Part shown: piece after piece, positions 45,604 through 56,772 of the stretch
How the letters are laid out: every line of letters begins with the position of its first letter
How positions within the stretch are numbered: position 1 is the stretch's first letter
Assembly (NCBI RefSeq): GCF_022271435.1
Contig: NZ_JAFIQY010000007.1
Coordinates: 124,001 to 188,000 of the forward strand
DNA from: Streptomyces monomycini
Lineage (GTDB): Bacteria; Actinomycetota; Actinomycetes; Streptomycetales; Streptomycetaceae
Length of the DNA: 64,000 nucleotides
Direction of reading: 5' to 3'
Made by a program: the position numbers and the translations under genes
The notes under the pieces: model-generated
The model's database searches: none
Seen by the model: only the letters and a program-made list of their open reading frames with translations
What the model was told of the DNA's origin: nothing

Positions 45604-47498
45604 CCGGCGAGCACCACCCGTACGACGTTCGGCAGCACCTCGTGCACAGCCGGGTCGTGGTCGAGCGGAACCACGACCGGGGACCGCCCCCGCGAGGCCA
45701 GCGCCTCCACCAGGGCGGGCAGGTCCGCGTCCGCCGGTACGGCCGTGCCGCCCGGCCCGCGCGGCGGCGCGCCGAGTCCGGGGACCGGCTGCGGAGCGTA
45801 CGCGGACTCGCCGGTCAGCTCGGACTGCCGGTCCAGCAGGGCCAGTTCGAGGCCGTCGGTGACCGCGCCGGGGCCGCAGGTCACCCCGACCGGCCGGGTG
45901 CCCTGCCACCAGGCCAGGACCGGTACACCGAGCGCTGAACCGATGTCAGCGGCCGTGACCTCGCCGCCCGCCGGACGCAGCATGTCCAGGTGGCGGCGGC
46001 CCGCCTCGTCCACCGAGGCGCCCGCCACGTCCAGCCGGACCGGCTCGGCCGTGCCCGCCCGTACGTCCTCCAGCGCCAGCCGTGCACACTGCTGCGCCAC
46101 CGCCGCGGTGACCGCCTCGGTCCAGTCGAGCGCGGCGGCCATGCCGGGTCCCGACGTGAACACCTCGGCGGCCGGTACCGTCGTGACCTCCTTGCCGGCG
46201 AGGTCCCAGCCCCGTACCGAGCCGTCGTCGGCGAAGCGCCGCGGGTCGGGGGTCGTTGCCGCGTACCCGGCCAGGCCGCGCAGCGCCGCCCGCTGCCGGG
46301 CCTCGGCGAAGCCGGTGCCCCAGCCGAAGACCCGCTCACCGGGCCCCTCGGGCCGTACCGCCTCGGTCACGTTCAGCGGCAGCTGCGTGAAGCCGCCCTC
46401 CTCCAGCGCCCGCAGCACCCCCGTGTACCGGTCGAAGCAGGCCGCGGCGCGAGCGGAGAACTCCGCCGGGAGCAACGGCTCGGCCGAACGGAGCCGTTCC
46501 ACGCGCTGTCCGAACTCCTCGGCGCTCTCCTGCGGCGCGGCCACCGCCGACGGGTGGGGGAGGAAGGGGTGCGTCGAGGTACGCAGGGTCTCCAGGTCGA
46601 TCCGGGTCAGCGTCGGCTGTCCGTCGTCCCGGGCGCCCGTCAGCGCGGTGAAGCAGGCCAGCCCCAGGTGACCGGCGACCACCGCGGCGGTCGGCCCGGT
46701 GAGGAAGGTGCTGGGCCGCGACGGCTCCGGCGCCGCGAGGCGCTGCCAGGCCGAGGCCCAGGCGGCGCCGGACGGCCCCAGCCACGCCACGTCGTCCAGC
46801 ACGACGCCCTGGACCAGGAGCCGGCCGGCCTGTTCGCACAGCCGGTGCAGCCGTACGGCCCGGTCCGTCACCGGCGCCGAGGACACGTGCAGCACGGCGT
46901 CGGCGCCCTCCAGCGCCGCCGCGAGTTCCGCGTCGGAGTCGCCGGACAGCACCGTCCGGATCAGCTCCTGGTCCGGGTCGCGCCGCTCGGACCCGCCGGT
47001 CAGTTCGGTCAGCCGGTCCTCGTCGGTGGGGAACTCCGGGGTGCACACGGCGCGCAGGCGGCGGACGCCCGAGTGCAGCGCCGAAGCGATCAGCGCGGTG
47101 AACGCGGGTCCGGCGCCCAGCACCACCACCGAGCTGTTGCGGTACGTCTCGAAGCGCCGGGCCGCCGAACCGCGGTGGTACTCCACGAAGGCGATCTCCG
47201 GCGCGTACGTCTCCAGCTCGCGGTCGGTCAGGCCGTGCGGCTCGTCCGCTTCCGCGTCGGTCAGGCAGCCGCCGTCCTCCAGGCGTTTCAGCAGGGCCGC
47301 GACCACGGTCCGCTTGTCGTCCGGGAGGCCGCGCAGCAGGTTGTCCAGGGTGATGGTGCCGTTCAGATGGGGCGCCAGCCGGTCCACCCACTGGTAGATG
47401 GCGCCGCCCCGCAGTTCGAGGTTGGCGCCCGCGCCGAACAGGTGCACCCCGTCCGCGGTGGGCACGTACAGCACGTCGGGCTTGAGTTTCGGTCGCAT
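45600..47498 (-). CDS. Ocin-ThiF-type thiazole bacteriocin maturation protein (leader-binding)
   Basis: This 632-residue protein begins RPKLKPDVLYVPTADGVHLFGAGANLELRGGAIYQWVDRLAPHLNG, which matches the start of the family annotated as thiazole-containing bacteriocin maturation protein (TIGR03693, ocin-ThiF). This N-terminal part is the PqqD/RRE-like domain that binds the leader peptide and presents it to the YcaO enzyme. An E1/ThiF-like region follows with SSVVVLGAGPAFTALIASAL, but the catalytic cysteine and zinc motifs of true E1 enzymes are not evident. It is the first gene of the minus-strand operon and has a regulatory palindrome 62 bases upstream. Confidence 0.87.
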   Translation of the reverse strand: MRPKLKPDVLYVPTADGVHLFGAGANLELRGGAIYQWVDRLAPHLNGTITLDNLLRGLPDDKRTVVAALLKRLEDGGCLTDAEADEPHGLTDRELETYAPEIAFVEYHRGSAARRFETYRNSSVVVLGAGPAFTALIASALHSGVRRLRAVCTPEFPTDEDRLTELTGGSERRDPDQELIRTVLSGDSDAELAAALEGADAVLHVSSAPVTDRAVRLHRLCEQAGRLLVQGVVLDDVAWLGPSGAAWASAWQRLAAPEPSRPSTFLTGPTAAVVAGHLGLACFTALTGARDDGQPTLTRIDLETLRTSTHPFLPHPSAVAAPQESAEEFGQRVERLRSAEPLLPAEFSARAAACFDRYTGVLRALEEGGFTQLPLNVTEAVRPEGPGERVFGWGTGFAEARQRAALRGLAGYAATTPDPRRFADDGSVRGWDLAGKEVTTVPAAEVFTSGPGMAAALDWTEAVTAAVAQQCARLALEDVRAGTAEPVRLDVAGASVDEAGRRHLDMLRPAGGEVTAADIGSALGVPVLAWWQGTRPVGVTCGPGAVTDGLELALLDRQSELTGESAYAPQPVPGLGAPPRGPGGTAVPADADLPALVEALASRGRSPVVVPLDHDPAVHEVLPNVVRVVLAG

Positions 47499-47559
47499 CG
47501 TCTGTCCTCGGGGTCGGCGGATCGCCCCCGAGTGTCACCACCGCCCGCGCGAGACGTCT

Positions 47560-47576
47560 CTACGGGCGGACCGTAG
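47560..47576. promoter_or_regulatory. CTACGG-N5-CCGTAG palindrome upstream of the ThiF-type gene
   Basis: CTACGG (47560-47565) and CCGTAG (47571-47576), centre GCGGA, lie between the divergent ThiF-type and UvrA-like genes. On both copies the sequence continues GTCTCTACGG on one side. Reading towards the ThiF-type gene, 23 bases separate CCGTAG from GACACT, a possible -10, exactly as at the precursor promoter. Confidence 0.8.
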
Positions 47577-47778
47577 ACCGACCACAGTGATCGGTCCGCG
47601 GTCCGGCGGCGGGCCGTCCGCGAAAACTCCGTACGCCGTACGCGGAAAGTGTGGGAGAGTACCCCGGCACGACGGGGGCCCGGGTCCGCTGCCCGCCTCC
47701 GCCGTTCCCGGCCGCGCGCGCCACCGCCGCCCGGCCGTTGTACCGCCGTACCGCCGTACCGGAGGAGAAGAGACCGAG

Positions 47779-50097
<2,319 letters not shown>

Positions 50098-50142
50098 GGG
50101 CCGGTGAGTGGGGCCGGGGCCGCGGCGGCCCGCCGGCCGAGG

Positions 50143-50237
50143 ACCCGAGGGCACGCCTCGGGTCCCCGGACCGGCCTGGTCCACCATCCGGCGCCGTATG
50201 CCCGGCACGCCCGCCGTTCGTGGCGGGCGCGCCGGGC
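50143..50237. terminator. Two stacked hairpins between convergent uvrA-like and P450 genes
   Basis: ACCCGAGG (50143-50150) pairs with CCTCGGGT (50156-50163). A larger stem pairs 50200-50215 with 50222-50237 (16 bases, one mismatch, six-base loop). Together they form a bidirectional terminator. Confidence 0.8.
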
Positions 50238-50261
50238 ACGCGGCAGGCGACCGGTGCCGCT

Positions 50262-51446
50262 TCACCAGGCGACGGGCAGGTCCTCCAGGCTGAACTGCCG
50301 TGTCTGCGAGGCCCGGAAGCGGATCTCCTCCGGCGGCACCGCGAGCCGCAGCCCGGGAAACCTCTGCAACAGCGCCGTGTAGACGGCGGCCATCTCCCTC
50401 TTGACCAGCGGGGCGGCGACGCAGTGGTGGATGCCGTACCCGAAGGCCATGTGCGGTGCGGCCTGCCGGGTGATGTCGAAGCGGTCGGCCTCGTCCCCGC
50501 CCTGTGCGCGGTTGACGGCGAACAGGGAGCAGGCCACCCGCTCACCGGCCTTGATCACCTGGTCCCCGACGGTCACGTCCTCCAGGGCGGTCCGGGGCGC
50601 CACGGTGTGGATGACGGTGACGTAGCGCAGCAGCTCCTCCACGGCCCGGTCGATCAGCTCCGGCCGCTCCCGGAGCAGCGCGAGCTGGTCGGGGTGGTCG
50701 AGCAGCACCAGCGTGCCCAGCCCCAGCATGCTGGAGACCTGGAGGAACCCGTCCGAGACGAAGGTCGCGCCGATGCCCGCCAGCTCCTCGTCGCTGATGT
50801 CCGCGCCGTGCGCGCGCACCACCGAGCCGAACAGGCCGTCGCCGGGGTCGCGGCGGTGCCGGTTCGCGAGCGTGACCATGTACGCCCAGTACGCCTTCCC
50901 GGTGGCCGTCTGCTGCTCCGGCGACCCGGCGTCGTTCTGCGAGATGTCCAGGTAGCGCGCCAGTTCCGCCCGGTCGTCCCGGGGAATGCCCAGCAGTTCG
51001 CAGGTGATCAGGCCCGCCATGGGCCAGGCGAAGTGCCGCATGAAGTCGGCGGGCTGCCCGACCCGTTCCATGGTGGTCAGGCACTCCGCCACGATCTGGT
51101 GCAGGCGCGGCTCCAGCCTGCGGGTCCGGCGGGCCGTGAACTCCGGCGCCACCATCTTGCGCAGCCGGGTGTGGTCGGGTGGGTCGCACGTCAGCAGGTT
51201 CCCCGGCAGGACCGGGGTGCCCGTCCCGTCCTCGCCTTCGGGCAGCGCGGAGCTGAACCGCGTCAGGTCGCCCAGCACCTCCCGTACCTCGGCCTCCCCG
51301 GTGGCGAGCCACTTCACCCGGCCGTTGGGCCCGAAGTCGATGTCCGCGTCCCTCAGCGGCGCCTCCCGTGTCTGCCGCCGGAGTTCGGGGACCGGGTCGA
51401 ACCGGTCCCGGCGCAGGTGTACAGGCATTTCCTGGGGCTGGGTCAT
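50262..51446 (-). CDS. Cytochrome P450 with atypical I-helix and heme-loop residues
   Basis: This 394-residue bacterial P450 starts at ATG 51446 behind GAAGGG. Clear elements are LTCDPPDHTRLRKMVAPEFT, the ExxR helix EELLRY, and the heme loop AFGYGIHHCVAAPL with ligand Cys about 342. Two features are unusual. The I-helix reads GIGATFVSDGFLQVSSMLG, without the usual (A/G)Gx(D/E)T oxygen-activation motif. The heme loop has HHCVA where HxCxG is normal. Such changes occur in P450s with non-hydroxylation chemistry, for example peptide cross-linking. It borders the RiPP cluster, with the UvrA-like gene between, and could tailor its product or that of another pathway. Confidence 0.9.
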   Translation of the reverse strand: MTQPQEMPVHLRRDRFDPVPELRRQTREAPLRDADIDFGPNGRVKWLATGEAEVREVLGDLTRFSSALPEGEDGTGTPVLPGNLLTCDPPDHTRLRKMVAPEFTARRTRRLEPRLHQIVAECLTTMERVGQPADFMRHFAWPMAGLITCELLGIPRDDRAELARYLDISQNDAGSPEQQTATGKAYWAYMVTLANRHRRDPGDGLFGSVVRAHGADISDEELAGIGATFVSDGFLQVSSMLGLGTLVLLDHPDQLALLRERPELIDRAVEELLRYVTVIHTVAPRTALEDVTVGDQVIKAGERVACSLFAVNRAQGGDEADRFDITRQAAPHMAFGYGIHHCVAAPLVKREMAAVYTALLQRFPGLRLAVPPEEIRFRASQTRQFSLEDLPVAW

Positions 51447-52262
51447 CCTGACATCCCTTCTCGGTCGTCGGCTGCGGTGGCGGAAGGCGTCCGTGCGGGC
51501 GCCGTGGCCGGGCAGGCGTGTGCCCTGGAATGTGCCGGACGGGAGCCGGGCCGCTGCCGCGCGGAACTCCGGCGGCAACGGGGCGGCAGCGGCCGCTCAC
51601 CGCGAAAACGGCGCCGGCCCCCGAAGAGGGGTGGCCGGGGACCGGCGCCGGGTCCTTTCCTCGTACCCGTCCTTTCCACGCCCGCGTTTCCCGCCTTGCG
51701 CCGGGGGGAGGACGGATTCCGATACGCCGGACTGCGCACACCTTCCTCTCCGAAAGACCGCGGCGACCATGACGAGCCGATATCTCCACGGCCCACCGGC
51801 CGGCCGCCGAAGCGGAAACAACGGAGCTTCACGTAAAGGGTCGGAATAAGGCTCCCGGGAATTCACGAAGCGGTTCCAGATATTGATGAACCGATTCACC
51901 TCACTGTGCTGGCCGCCGAAGTACCGGTCAAACGCGTTCAGTTGGACGGGTGGGCGGGCGTCGGGCCTGTCCAACCGGAGGGTTGCCCGGGTTGGACACC
52001 GCCGGTAGAAGCTGCCGCCCGCGTCGGTCGCGCCACAGTGTCGACCCGCGGACGTCCTTCCCGTACGGCATGTGCAAGCGGACTGGCCAGCGGGCATATC
52101 TCCTCCGCAAGGTGCAGGAAAGGTCAAGGCCGGTCGGCAAAGTCCCTTACGTGATCTGCGTCCGTCGATTCCGCTCGGTTGCCGGCCTCCGGTCCAGGGG
52201 AGCCGGATGGTGGCGCGGCTGCCCATGACGACCTTCCGCACCGCGAGGCAGGAGGAGGGTGC
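51447..52262. other. 816-base intergenic stretch with an AT-richer island
   Basis: No complete gene is supported. Around 51780-51940 the GC content drops. On the minus strand 51819-51941 reads a peptide with unusual natural-looking composition (NAFDRYFGGQHSEVNRFINI and onwards), but without a credible start codon or ribosome binding site. It could be a gene relic or an unannotated small peptide upstream of the P450. The right end carries the ribosome binding site GGAGGAGG of the phosphatase gene. Confidence 0.45.
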
Positions 52263-53333
52263 ATGCGCCTGGACCGCGACCGCAGGTGGCTGCTGTTCGC
52301 GCTGCTCCCGGGCGTCCCCATAGCCGCCGGTGATCTCGTAATGGGTACGCCGCACAGCCTGGCCGGGCTGCTGATGATCTCTACGCTGCTGGCCGCCACC
52401 CGGCTCGACGGCCCCTGTACCGGATCCGTCGCCCTGTACGTGGTGCTGCTGGCCGCCGGTGTCGCGGTGTGGGAGGGCGAGCTCGGCGAACGGGACGTGC
52501 TGATACGCCTGACCGTGCTCGCGCTGGGCGGCGCGTACGGCACCTGGAGCGCCGCCCGGCGGGTGGCCCACGAAGGTGAGCTGACCGAGACCTCGTCCGT
52601 CGCCCAGCGCGCCATCCTCCAGCCCACCACCTTCCGGCTCGGCGGTGTGACCGTGTGCGCCCGCTACCGCTCCGCCTCGCCGCAGGCCCTGCTCGGCGGA
52701 GATCTGTACGCCTTCGCGCACACCGCCGCCGGCCTGCGCCTGCTGATCGGCGACGTGCGGGGCAACGGCCTGCGGGCCGTACGCCTGTCGGCCGCCGTGA
52801 TCAGCTTCTTCCGCGACAGTGCCTACACCCGCACCGACCTGCCCGCCGTGCTGGACGCCACCGACCGGCGCCTGGCCGCGCTGCTCGGCGCGGAGGACTT
52901 CGTCACCGCCCTGGCCGCCGAGTTCCGCACCACCGGCCGGCCCGCCGTCACCCGGGTCGGCCTGGCCAACTGCGGCCACCACCCGCCCCTGCTCCTGCCC
53001 GCCGGCGCCCCGCCCCGCCTGCTCGCTCCGGCCGAACCGACCACCCCGCTGGGGCTGCACCCCGCGCCGGTCGTCGAGGACGTCATCCTCGGCCCCGGCG
53101 ACCGCCTGCTGTTCTACACCGACGGCCTGGCCGAGGCCCGCAGCGCCGAGGGTGACATGGTCGATCTCGCCGGCCTGCGGTCCGCCTGCTCGCGGGCGGC
53201 GCTGGACGACGCCGCCGACGCGGTGCAGGAGGCCCTGCTCCGTCACACGGACGGCGCCCTCGCCGACGACGTGGCGTTCATCCTGGTCGAGTCCTGCCCG
53301 CCGGCGCGCTCACCGGACGTCCGGGCCGGGTGA
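52263..53333 (+). CDS. Membrane-anchored SpoIIE/PP2C-type phosphatase
   Basis: This 356-residue protein has three or four N-terminal membrane segments (WLLFALLPGVPIAAGDLV, LAGLLMISTLLAA, GSVALYVVLLAAGVAVW, VLIRLTVLALGGAYG), then a linker and a PP2C-like serine phosphatase domain from about residue 120. The domain has the family markers VTVCARYRSASPQALLGGDLY, LLIGDVRGNGLRA, ANCGHHPPLLL, LLFYTDGLAEAR and LADDVAFILVE; the metal-binding aspartates in GGD, GDV, TDG and DDV are present. Such enzymes dephosphorylate STAS anti-anti-sigma factors and so release sigma factors. STAS genes lie 3.5 kb downstream. ATG 52263 follows GGAGGAGG. Confidence 0.92.
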   Translation: MRLDRDRRWLLFALLPGVPIAAGDLVMGTPHSLAGLLMISTLLAATRLDGPCTGSVALYVVLLAAGVAVWEGELGERDVLIRLTVLALGGAYGTWSAARRVAHEGELTETSSVAQRAILQPTTFRLGGVTVCARYRSASPQALLGGDLYAFAHTAAGLRLLIGDVRGNGLRAVRLSAAVISFFRDSAYTRTDLPAVLDATDRRLAALLGAEDFVTALAAEFRTTGRPAVTRVGLANCGHHPPLLLPAGAPPRLLAPAEPTTPLGLHPAPVVEDVILGPGDRLLFYTDGLAEARSAEGDMVDLAGLRSACSRAALDDAADAVQEALLRHTDGALADDVAFILVESCPPARSPDVRAG

Positions 53334-53363
53334 CCCGCGTCTCACCTGCGCGGCGCCGCTTGT

Positions 53364-53383
53364 CTATGCAACTCGTTGCATAG
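53364..53383. promoter_or_regulatory. PadR operator palindrome
   Basis: CTATGCAAC-TC-GTTGCATAG is a perfect inverted repeat with 9-base arms, 12 bases before the padR start codon. PadR proteins typically bind ATGC-containing palindromes, so autoregulation is likely. Confidence 0.8.
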
Positions 53384-53395
53384 CAGGATCGGGGC

Positions 53396-53956
53396 ATGGC
53401 GCTCGAACACGCGATCCTCGTCTCCCTGCTGGAGAAGCCGGGCTCCGGCTATGAGCTGGCCCGGCGGTTCGAGCGGTCCATCGGCTACTTCTGGACCGCC
53501 ACCCACCAGCAGATCTACCGCGTCCTCAAGCGCATGGAGACCGACGGCTGGGTCGACGTCCGCGAGGTGCCGCAGCAGGGGCGGCCGGACAAGAAGGAGT
53601 ACTCCGTCGCCGTCCTCGGGCGGAGCGCCCTCTCCTCCTGGCTGCACGAGCCGATCGAGCCGGAGAGCGTACGGCACGACCTCGCCGTCAAGATCCGCGG
53701 CGCGGCCTTCGACGACCCGGCCGCGCTGATCCACGAGGTCGAACGGCACCACCAGGTGCACACCGACCGGCTCGCGCACTACCTGGCGGGGGAGCGGCGC
53801 GACTTCACCGGCCCCGAGGCGCCCGCCGCCCTCGACGCCGGGCAGCAGCTCCAGCACGCCGTGCTGCGCGGCGGCATCGCGTACGAGCGCATGACGATCA
53901 CCTGGCTGGAGGACGTGCTCGACACGCTCCATGCCTTGAAGCCCGAGCGGACCTGA
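53396..53956 (+). CDS. PadR family transcriptional regulator
   Basis: This 186-residue regulator has the PadR winged helix (ALEHAILVSLLEKPGSGYELARRFERSIGYFWTATHQQIYRVLKRMETDGWV, wing with QGRPDKKEYSVA) and a long helical C-terminal dimerisation domain (HEVERHHQVHTDRLAHY). It starts just after a perfect 9-2-9 palindrome and is followed in the same direction by an acyl-CoA dehydrogenase gene 127 bases away, which it probably also controls. Confidence 0.93.
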   Translation: MALEHAILVSLLEKPGSGYELARRFERSIGYFWTATHQQIYRVLKRMETDGWVDVREVPQQGRPDKKEYSVAVLGRSALSSWLHEPIEPESVRHDLAVKIRGAAFDDPAALIHEVERHHQVHTDRLAHYLAGERRDFTGPEAPAALDAGQQLQHAVLRGGIAYERMTITWLEDVLDTLHALKPERT

Positions 53957-54083
53957 GCCCGAGCGGCTCTGATCCCCGGCACCGCACCACCACGCCGAGC
54001 CGGCCGTCCGCCCGACGCGGCCGGTCCGGGCCCGCGACCCCGCCCTCTCTTCCCACCCACCCTCGAACCGAAAGGCGGACCCC

Positions 54084-55826
54084 ATGGCCGACCCGCTGCT
54101 CTTCAACCCGCGCACCTACGACCCGGCGCACTTCGACCCGGAGACCCGCAGGCTGCTGCGTGCCACCGTCGACTGGTTCGAGGACCGCGGCAAGCGTCGG
54201 CTGATCGAGGACTACCGCTCCCGCGCCTGGCTGGCCGACTTCCTCGCGTTCGCGGGCAAGGAGGGGCTGTTCGCCACCTTCCTCACCCCGGCCTCCGCCG
54301 CCGGGGCTCCCGAGGAGCAGGCGTCCGGGCCGTCGGACAAGCGCTGGGACACCGCCCGGATCGCCGCCCTCAACGAGATCTTCGGCTTCTACGGGCTCGA
54401 CTACTGGTACGCCTGGCAGGTCACCATCCTCGGCCTCGGCCCGGTCTGGCAGAGCGACAACGCCGCCGCCCGCGCCCGCGCCGCCGAACTCCTGGCGGAG
54501 GGCGAGGTGTTCGCCTTCGGCCTGTCCGAGAAGACGCACGGCGCCGACATCTACAACACCGACATGCTGCTGGAGCCCGACGGCGACGGCGGCTTCCTCG
54601 CCAGCGGCGCCAAGTACTACATCGGCAACGGCAACGCCGCCGGACTCGTCTCCGTCTTCGGCCGCCGCACCGATGTCGAGGGCCCCGACGGCTACGTCTT
54701 CTTCGCCGCCGACAGCCGCCACCCGGCGTACCACCTGGTGAAGAACGTCGTCGACTCCTCGAAGTACGTCAGCGAGTTCCGCCTGGAGAACTACCCGGTC
54801 GGGCCGGACGACGTCCTGCACACCGGCCGCGCCGCCTTCGACGCCGCGCTCAACACCGTCAACGTCGGCAAGTTCAACCTCTGCACCGCCTCGATCGGCA
54901 TCTGCGAGCACGCGATGTACGAGGCCGTCACCCACGCCCGCAACCGCATCCTGTACGGCCGCCCGGTCACCGCCTTCCCGCACGTGCGCCGCGAGCTGAC
55001 CGACGCCTACGTCCGCCTGGTCGGGATGAAGCTGTTCAGCGACCGCGCCGTCGACTACTTCCGCTCCGCCGGTCCCGACGACCGCCGCTACCTGCTCTTC
55101 AACCCCATGACGAAGATGAAGGTGACCACCGAGGGCGAGAAGGTCATCGACCTGATGTGGGACGTCATCGCGGCCAAGGGCTTCGAGAAGGACACCTACT
55201 TCGCACAGGCCGCCACCGAGATCCGCGGCCTGCCGAAGCTGGAGGGCACCGTCCACGTCAACCTCGCGCTGATCCTCAAGTTCATGGCCAACCACCTGCT
55301 GAACCCGGCCGAGTACGCGCCTGCCCCGACCCGCCTCGACGCGGCCGACGACGCCTTCCTCTTCCGCCAGGGCCCGGCCCGCGGCCTGGGAGCCGTACGG
55401 TTCCACGACTGGCGCGCCGCCTACGACGCGTACGCCGAGGTGCCCAACGTCGCCCGCTTCCGGGAGCAGGCGGACGCGCTGTGCGCGTTCGTCACCACCG
55501 CCGCCCCCGACGAGGAGCAGAGCCGCGACCTCGACCTGCTGCTCGCCGTCGGCCAGCTGTTCGCCCTGGTCGTCCACGGCCAGCTCATCCTGGAGCAGGC
55601 CCGCCTGACGGACCTCGACGCGGACGTCCTGGACGAACTGTTCGCCGTCCTCGTACGCGACTTCTCCGCGCACGCCGTCGAACTGCACGGCAAGGACTCG
55701 GCCACCGACGCCCAGCAGACCTGGGCCCTGTCCGCGGTCCGCCGCCCGGTCGTCGACGAAGCCCGCTCCGCGCGGGTCTGGGAGCGCGTCGAGGCGCTGT
55801 CGGGGGCGTACGAGATGGCGCCGTAG
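54084..55826 (+). CDS. Acyl-CoA dehydrogenase family protein
   Basis: This 580-residue flavoenzyme has the acyl-CoA dehydrogenase core: FAFGLSEKTHGADIYNTD (the FAD/substrate loop), ASGAKYYIGNGNAAGLVSVFGR, GKFNLCTASIGICEHAMYEAVTHARNRILYGRPVTAFPHVR, and a helical C-terminal part. It is longer than typical members (about 380-400) because of an extra C-terminal helical region, as in fatty acid degradation-type or AidB-related variants. It would oxidise an acyl-CoA with transfer of electrons to ETF. It follows the PadR gene and probably responds to a lipid or aromatic compound. Confidence 0.88.
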   Translation: MADPLLFNPRTYDPAHFDPETRRLLRATVDWFEDRGKRRLIEDYRSRAWLADFLAFAGKEGLFATFLTPASAAGAPEEQASGPSDKRWDTARIAALNEIFGFYGLDYWYAWQVTILGLGPVWQSDNAAARARAAELLAEGEVFAFGLSEKTHGADIYNTDMLLEPDGDGGFLASGAKYYIGNGNAAGLVSVFGRRTDVEGPDGYVFFAADSRHPAYHLVKNVVDSSKYVSEFRLENYPVGPDDVLHTGRAAFDAALNTVNVGKFNLCTASIGICEHAMYEAVTHARNRILYGRPVTAFPHVRRELTDAYVRLVGMKLFSDRAVDYFRSAGPDDRRYLLFNPMTKMKVTTEGEKVIDLMWDVIAAKGFEKDTYFAQAATEIRGLPKLEGTVHVNLALILKFMANHLLNPAEYAPAPTRLDAADDAFLFRQGPARGLGAVRFHDWRAAYDAYAEVPNVARFREQADALCAFVTTAAPDEEQSRDLDLLLAVGQLFALVVHGQLILEQARLTDLDADVLDELFAVLVRDFSAHAVELHGKDSATDAQQTWALSAVRRPVVDEARSARVWERVEALSGAYEMAP

Positions 55827-56018
55827 CGGAAGGTCCGTGCGGACGCGAGGTGATCCACGGTCACCCGTCGCAGGACATCGGGAGGATTCAGGAACTGGTC
55901 CCTCCAGTGCGACTTTTGGCCAGATGCCCCTCGCGTCCCGCACATCACGCCCCGGCACGCCATGCTCAGTGCAACCGGGCCGGCCGTACGGGCGCCCGTC
56001 GAGCAAGGGGGAACCACC

Positions 56019-56405
56019 GTGACACTGAAGAAGCGCGCGAGACTCGCCGCGGCCATCGCCGCACCGCTCCTCCTGACAGGCGCCACGCTCACCGTCACCG
56101 CGCCGGCCGCCAGCGCCGCGCCCACCGGTGCGGACGCGTGTACCCACCCCGGCTGGTCGAACAAGTCCTCCGGCAAGGGCACCGCGAAGGGCGACAGCGT
56201 CAAGGTCCGCACCGGCCCCAACAAGGAGTGCGGCGTGGTCGCCACGGTCGGCACCGCGCGCACGCTGTTCTACCACTGCTGGGTGAAGAACTCCGCCGGC
56301 AACAAGTGGACGCACGTACGGATCGACGGCCTCAACGTCGACGGCTGGGTCTACAACAAGAACCTCGACGACGGGGGCTCCGACCACCCGGACAACAAGT
56401 GCTGA
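56019..56405 (+). CDS. Secreted SH3-domain protein
   Basis: This 128-residue exported protein starts at GTG 56019 behind AAGGGGG. The signal peptide is TLKKRARLAAAIAAPLLLTG and onwards to about residue 33 (ASA). The mature part is a bacterial SH3-like domain (DSVKVRTGPNKECGVVATV ... KWTHVRIDGLNVDGWVYNKNL) with four cysteines that could form disulphides. Such small proteins are common in Streptomyces and may bind the cell wall. A hairpin terminator follows. Confidence 0.88.
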   Translation: MTLKKRARLAAAIAAPLLLTGATLTVTAPAASAAPTGADACTHPGWSNKSSGKGTAKGDSVKVRTGPNKECGVVATVGTARTLFYHCWVKNSAGNKWTHVRIDGLNVDGWVYNKNLDDGGSDHPDNKC

Positions 56406-56458
56406 CCTGAGGCACTACTCGTAACACCTGTACCGCCTGTACCACCCGCACGACCTCA

Positions 56459-56491
56459 GGAGCGGGCCCACCGTCACCACGGGCCCGCTCC
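56459..56491 (+). terminator. 11-bp hairpin terminator after the SH3 gene
   Basis: GGAGCGGGCCC (56459-56469) pairs perfectly with GGGCCCGCTCC (56481-56491) around an 11-base loop, 54 bases after the stop codon. Confidence 0.8.
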
Positions 56492-56772
56492 CCGGGTTGT
56501 GCGCGCCTTCGGGGCTGCGGCCGCCCCGTCGGCATCGCCTCTCGAACCATTGCGCGGATGATTGGATGATCGGGCCGCGTGACCTGATCGAACTGCGCTG
56601 ACGGGCAGGCAAAATCGATCGCTGGACGATCGATAGAAGTCTTTCGTGAAGGTTTCATTGATGAGTGAACTTTCGGCTTCGCCTGCGCGTGTGGTGTCCG
56701 TAAGCTGCCAGCAGTCCGCCGCAGACCCGGTCGTGCGGACCACGCCGCGTAGTCCCCGAGGAGTTGGCCGCC

